Shown piece by piece: positions 51,701 to 53,245 of a stretch of DNA of 53,245 bases. Numbering within the stretch: position 1 is the stretch's first letter; every line of letters begins with the position of its first letter. The stretch is from Erythrobacter dokdonensis DSW-74 (lineage in GTDB: Bacteria; Pseudomonadota; Alphaproteobacteria; Sphingomonadales; Sphingomonadaceae): positions 1 to 53,245 of the forward strand of contig NZ_LZYB01000007.1 of NCBI RefSeq assembly GCF_001677335.1. Direction: 5' to 3'. Under the pieces are notes generated by a model. That model was not told where the DNA came from, ran no database searches, and was given only the letters and a program-made list of their open reading frames with translations. Position numbers and translations under genes: made by a program.

Positions 51701-53245
51701 CACTGTGACTCTGATATTTTCGGCGCCTGATGCAGCCAGACTGTCAATCAGGTCCTTCACACCGATCTTCAGCGCTGCCAACCGCGTCGTGGAGCTGCCG
51801 TTGAATGTGATGGTGTTACCCATGCTCCCGGAACTGTCGAGCACAAGCACGATATTCGCGTCTTGTCCGGGAGTAATGGTAACGGCGCCAGGGTCACCGA
51901 CGAGTATATCGTCCAGATTTCCCCCTTGAATTGGGCCATCCAAAGGCCCGGCGGGGTTTGGAACTGCGTGATCCGTTCCTTCTCCAGGCTCATCGTCTTC
52001 CGCTGAACCGACAATGAAAATTGGAACGTCCGTGTTCGCGACAGCAATTTGCTGAAGTGCTTGTGACTGGTCGCCGTCGCCATCGGTTATCCGGTAAAGG
52101 AAGTCGGCCGTCTGGTCGTCTCCACTGGGGTTTGACAGAGGGTCGAATGTCCAGTCTCCATTGGCACTGAAAGTATAGGTGCCTTGCAGGCCGGTGACAG
52201 TCGTGGTGCCCACGCTGGCAATATCAAACCACGTCGTGCCACCATCGATCGAGATCTGGCTCAAGACAGCCCCGTCTGCTCCTAGCGTATCATTGGCTAG
52301 GAGATTGACACCTGCTGTTACACCTGCGGTCTCGTCCAGAGTCAGAACCGCTCCGGAAACAGCACTCGGCACATCATCGATGATGCGCACATCGAGGCTG
52401 GCGGTGGCATCGGATCCGTCGGTGTCGGTGACGATGACCTCGAAGCTCTCGAATGCGCTGTCCTCGCCGCTTGCGGTGTGGTCGATGGGGTCCTGGAGGA
52501 GATAGGCGTAGCTGATGGTGGCGCCGATGACGGTGCCATTGGCATCGGTGACGGGTGTGAAGCCGGTGATGGTCAGCAGGCCCGCGGGTGTGTCGATGGT
52601 CTGGCCGGGGATGAAGGCGCCGTTTGCGAAGATCGTGACCCCGGCGATGGTGACGGTGTCGAGGCCGTCGGGGGTCTCGATGGTGAATGTGCCGGTGCGG
52701 GTGAGCGCGGCGGCATCGGGCGATGAGCCGTCGGCGAGGTCATCCTCGTCGACCACGACTTCGCCGCCGTTGACATCCAGGCCGTTGATGACGACGCCGT
52801 CATCGGCGCCGTTGATGGTGATGGTCAGGGTGGTGGTTGCGGTGTCGCCGTCGCCATCGGTGATGGTGTAGGTGAACACCTCGGTGAGGGTCTCGCCGGC
52901 GGCGAGGCCCTGGACCAGCGGGTTGTTGTTGTCGAGCACGTAGCTGTAGCTGCCGTCGGCATTGAGCGTGAGCGTGCCATAGAGCCCCGCGAGCGCGGTG
53001 CCGACGGTTCCGGTGGTGGCGCCGAAGGCGACGGCGGTGACGCTTGCGCCGTCTGCGCCGCGCAGGTCGGCGACCCCGTCGGTGGTGTTGGCGTCGCTGC
53101 CGCCGGTGCCGGTCAGGACATTGCCGTCGGCGACCAGCGGTCCATCCTCGGTGACGCTGTCGGCGTCGGCATTGGCGGTTGGCACATCATCGATGATGCG
53201 CACATCGAGGCTGGCGGTGGCATCGGATCCGTCGCGGTCCTGTGC
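48746..53245 (-). CDS. Giant LapA-like RTX adhesin, C-terminal 1,500 residues (N-terminus outside window)
   Basis: The frame is open to the right edge, so only the C-terminal part is seen. In order: a T1SS-143/VCBS repeat region (53245 to about 52000) with the IIDDVP linkers and YGTLTLNADGSYSYVLDN; a von Willebrand A domain with MIDAS DSSGSMG (about 51850-51250); a first RTX group (DTINGGAGNDIIFGD, about 51150); a 70-residue linker; a second RTX group (about 50915-50750); and a calcium-loop domain (DLNGDGAVNNG, SNKDGVLDERD, DRNSNGVTDEGE, about 50280-49840). An acidic, Pro/Glu/Ala-rich tail of about 350 residues follows, an unusual extension. The protein should be exported by the ABC/HlyD/TolC proteins downstream and held at the outer membrane via its N-terminus. 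The retention and LapG-cleavage site are outside the window. First gene of its operon as far as visible. Confidence 0.9.
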   Translation of the reverse strand, partial: AQDRDGSDATASLDVRIIDDVPTANADADSVTEDGPLVADGNVLTGTGGSDANTTDGVADLRGADGASVTAVAFGATTGTVGTALAGLYGTLTLNADGSYSYVLDNNNPLVQGLAAGETLTEVFTYTITDGDGDTATTTLTITINGADDGVVINGLDVNGGEVVVDEDDLADGSSPDAAALTRTGTFTIETPDGLDTVTIAGVTIFANGAFIPGQTIDTPAGLLTITGFTPVTDANGTVIGATISYAYLLQDPIDHTASGEDSAFESFEVIVTDTDGSDATASLDVRIIDDVPSAVSGAVLTLDETAGVTAGVNLLANDTLGADGAVLSQISIDGGTTWFDIASVGTTTVTGLQGTYTFSANGDWTFDPLSNPSGDDQTADFLYRITDGDGDQSQALQQIAVANTDVPIFIVGSAEDDEPGEGTDHAVPNPAGPLDGPIQGGNLDDILVGDPGAVTITPGQDANIVLVLDSSGSMGNTITFNGSSTTRLAALKIGVKDLIDSLAASGAENIRVTVIDFDTFGQNLGTFDLIVNGVVQADSVQDAKTAVDSMGLGGGTNFEDGLLTALEWINGGNGIANADVNDVVFVSDGNPTYWINSSGNLGGTGSETTDNINLAMAQILGSDGTNEPQQILAQGYSIEAIGINVTSALLARLSDVEDGIANGGTGSATNVTTGEQLAAVLQVRGGSTDLAAAANDTINGGAGNDIIFGDVLFTDQLAAQLGVNLAPGSGFAVFQTLENRTNNESLDPAGNGGDWTRADTLAYIQANHPTLAIESGRSGGNDTIDGGEGNDIIYGQEGNDIISGGDGIDLIVGGTGADTLTGGAGADTFRISSAESSVLVGGTGNSGTITGYDRITDFELGLDTLDLVGTPVLANFSSTNDSTLTINGQTVKSHSISNGIITFDDANTFATALTITTDADVAAVVQYLQRNDIGSAGATVAFNAGGRTFIYQQVGATPDAANDILVELQNTQITNLSTLIGNRITPIVLDMDGDGAEFLGLSAGTSFDYGSGAMLTAWAAPDDGILAIDLNGDGAVNNGSEIIFGTNGQTDLEGLAANYDSNKDGVLDERDNAFSQFGVWQDRNSNGVTDEGEFTTLSDLGITAINLTSDGQRYATANGDVTVFGTGSFLINGTLADLADAGFVVSATNAAPDVNAEDTSAIGFMMFPFPGNRAPRHESVNSTLEQRLAPNAITQAALAGILVGVPLSAAAQGNFNQSASSSTPADATGNIVAGNMAFADDSSVEGSRTGMLEDDNVAPKAELDLGGRTAASDGLDEATVNPLDDTADEQEAVPSQDWAVDETPLPGALVFDGPDATDAGMMKALLLLGSEETPLPGSAAIGPEASAEENEPEHPAADEASVQPVDAKLGDGEPAETTEPGSGTDVPATDPAPSAADTMDALLLIVPEDKAMPTQVDLLGNDLSEQTVADALAGGIIDKVIDEFAGTSGNADIASGAASSDQLIDLLAFDLSGGLPTSATAFEPPAVDEAAQAALVHG
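52368..52421. repeat. 54-bp identical repeat unit in the adhesin, copy 1
   Basis: Identical to 53181-53234; the spacing is 813 bp (271 codons), the period of the large T1SS-143/VCBS-type repeats. It encodes the GSDATASLDVRIIDDVP linker on the minus strand. Confidence 0.9.
53181..53234. repeat. 54-bp identical repeat unit in the adhesin, copy 2
   Basis: Second copy of the linker-coding repeat, ending 11 bp from the window edge. The last 11 bases diverge from the corresponding bases of copy 1, where the repeat would normally continue. Confidence 0.9.

Noticed and set aside
1..53245. CRISPR array, insertion sequence, prophage or rRNA
   Set aside because: No regularly spaced repeats, transposase, integrase, terminal inverted repeats or rRNA sequence were seen; the only large repeats are inside the adhesin gene.

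Overview
This is a GC-rich chromosomal window from an alphaproteobacterium, most likely Sphingomonadales and within it Erythrobacteraceae (Erythrobacter/Porphyrobacter-like). The pointers are a recognisable bciA (8-vinyl reductase of bacteriochlorophyll synthesis), a methionine synthase split into two genes behind an ArsR-methyltransferase regulator, a tandem glycine riboswitch upstream of a glycine cleavage operon with split P protein, and many 4-bp ATGA gene overlaps. Both ends cut through genes: a Pro/Lys-rich protein on the left and a giant adhesin on the right.

Layout. 1-1.65 kb: tail of an unknown Pro/Lys/Ala-rich protein, then bciA. 1.67-9.44 kb: galactoside utilisation locus with two divergent arms, GH36 alpha-galactosidase plus GH42 beta-galactosidase on the minus strand and a sodium/solute symporter plus galT and galK on the plus strand. 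9.5-15.1 kb: SAM-cycle operon sahR-metF-metH(N)-metH(C) with an AT-rich palindromic operator inside its own promoter. 15.1-17.3 kb: serine beta-lactamase-like hydrolase and a TSUP permease. 17.4-22.1 kb: tandem glycine riboswitch and gcvT-gcvH-gcvPA-gcvPB. 22.1-25.7 kb: polysaccharide flippase, nucleotidyltransferase, a stand-alone Nmad3-domain protein and a DUF4136 lipoprotein. 25.8-29.7 kb: mmsA, an exported SMP-30/gluconolactonase-like protein and an exported M24 peptidase. 30-32.3 kb: katG with a signal peptide. 32.4-37.9 kb: tripartite RND efflux operon whose outer-membrane gene carries a frameshift. 37.9-40.4 kb: phospholipase-D-family enzyme and an EEP-family phosphodiesterase. 40.4 kb: tRNA-Gly(CCC).

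Beyond the tRNA the character changes. A roughly 670-bp largely non-coding, partly very AT-rich stretch leads into a LapA-type adhesin locus. On the plus strand is a LapG-like transglutaminase-fold cysteine protease. Facing it on the minus strand is one tightly packed transcription unit: giant RTX/VCBS/vWA adhesin, OmpA-family protein, TolC-family outer-membrane channel, type I secretion ABC transporter, SleB-type cell-wall hydrolase and HlyD-family adaptor. Together these look like a secreted, surface-retained biofilm adhesin with its exporter, two peptidoglycan-interacting partners and a releasing protease. The cyclic-di-GMP receptor (LapD-like) is not in the window.

The most unusual observations are the peptidoglycan hydrolase embedded in the adhesin secretion operon, the long acidic tail that follows the usual RTX end of the adhesin, the chromosomal Nmad3 protein, the SahR operator filling the spacer of an almost leaderless promoter, the frameshifted efflux channel, and a four-tract G-quadruplex motif between the convergent bciA and beta-galactosidase genes.
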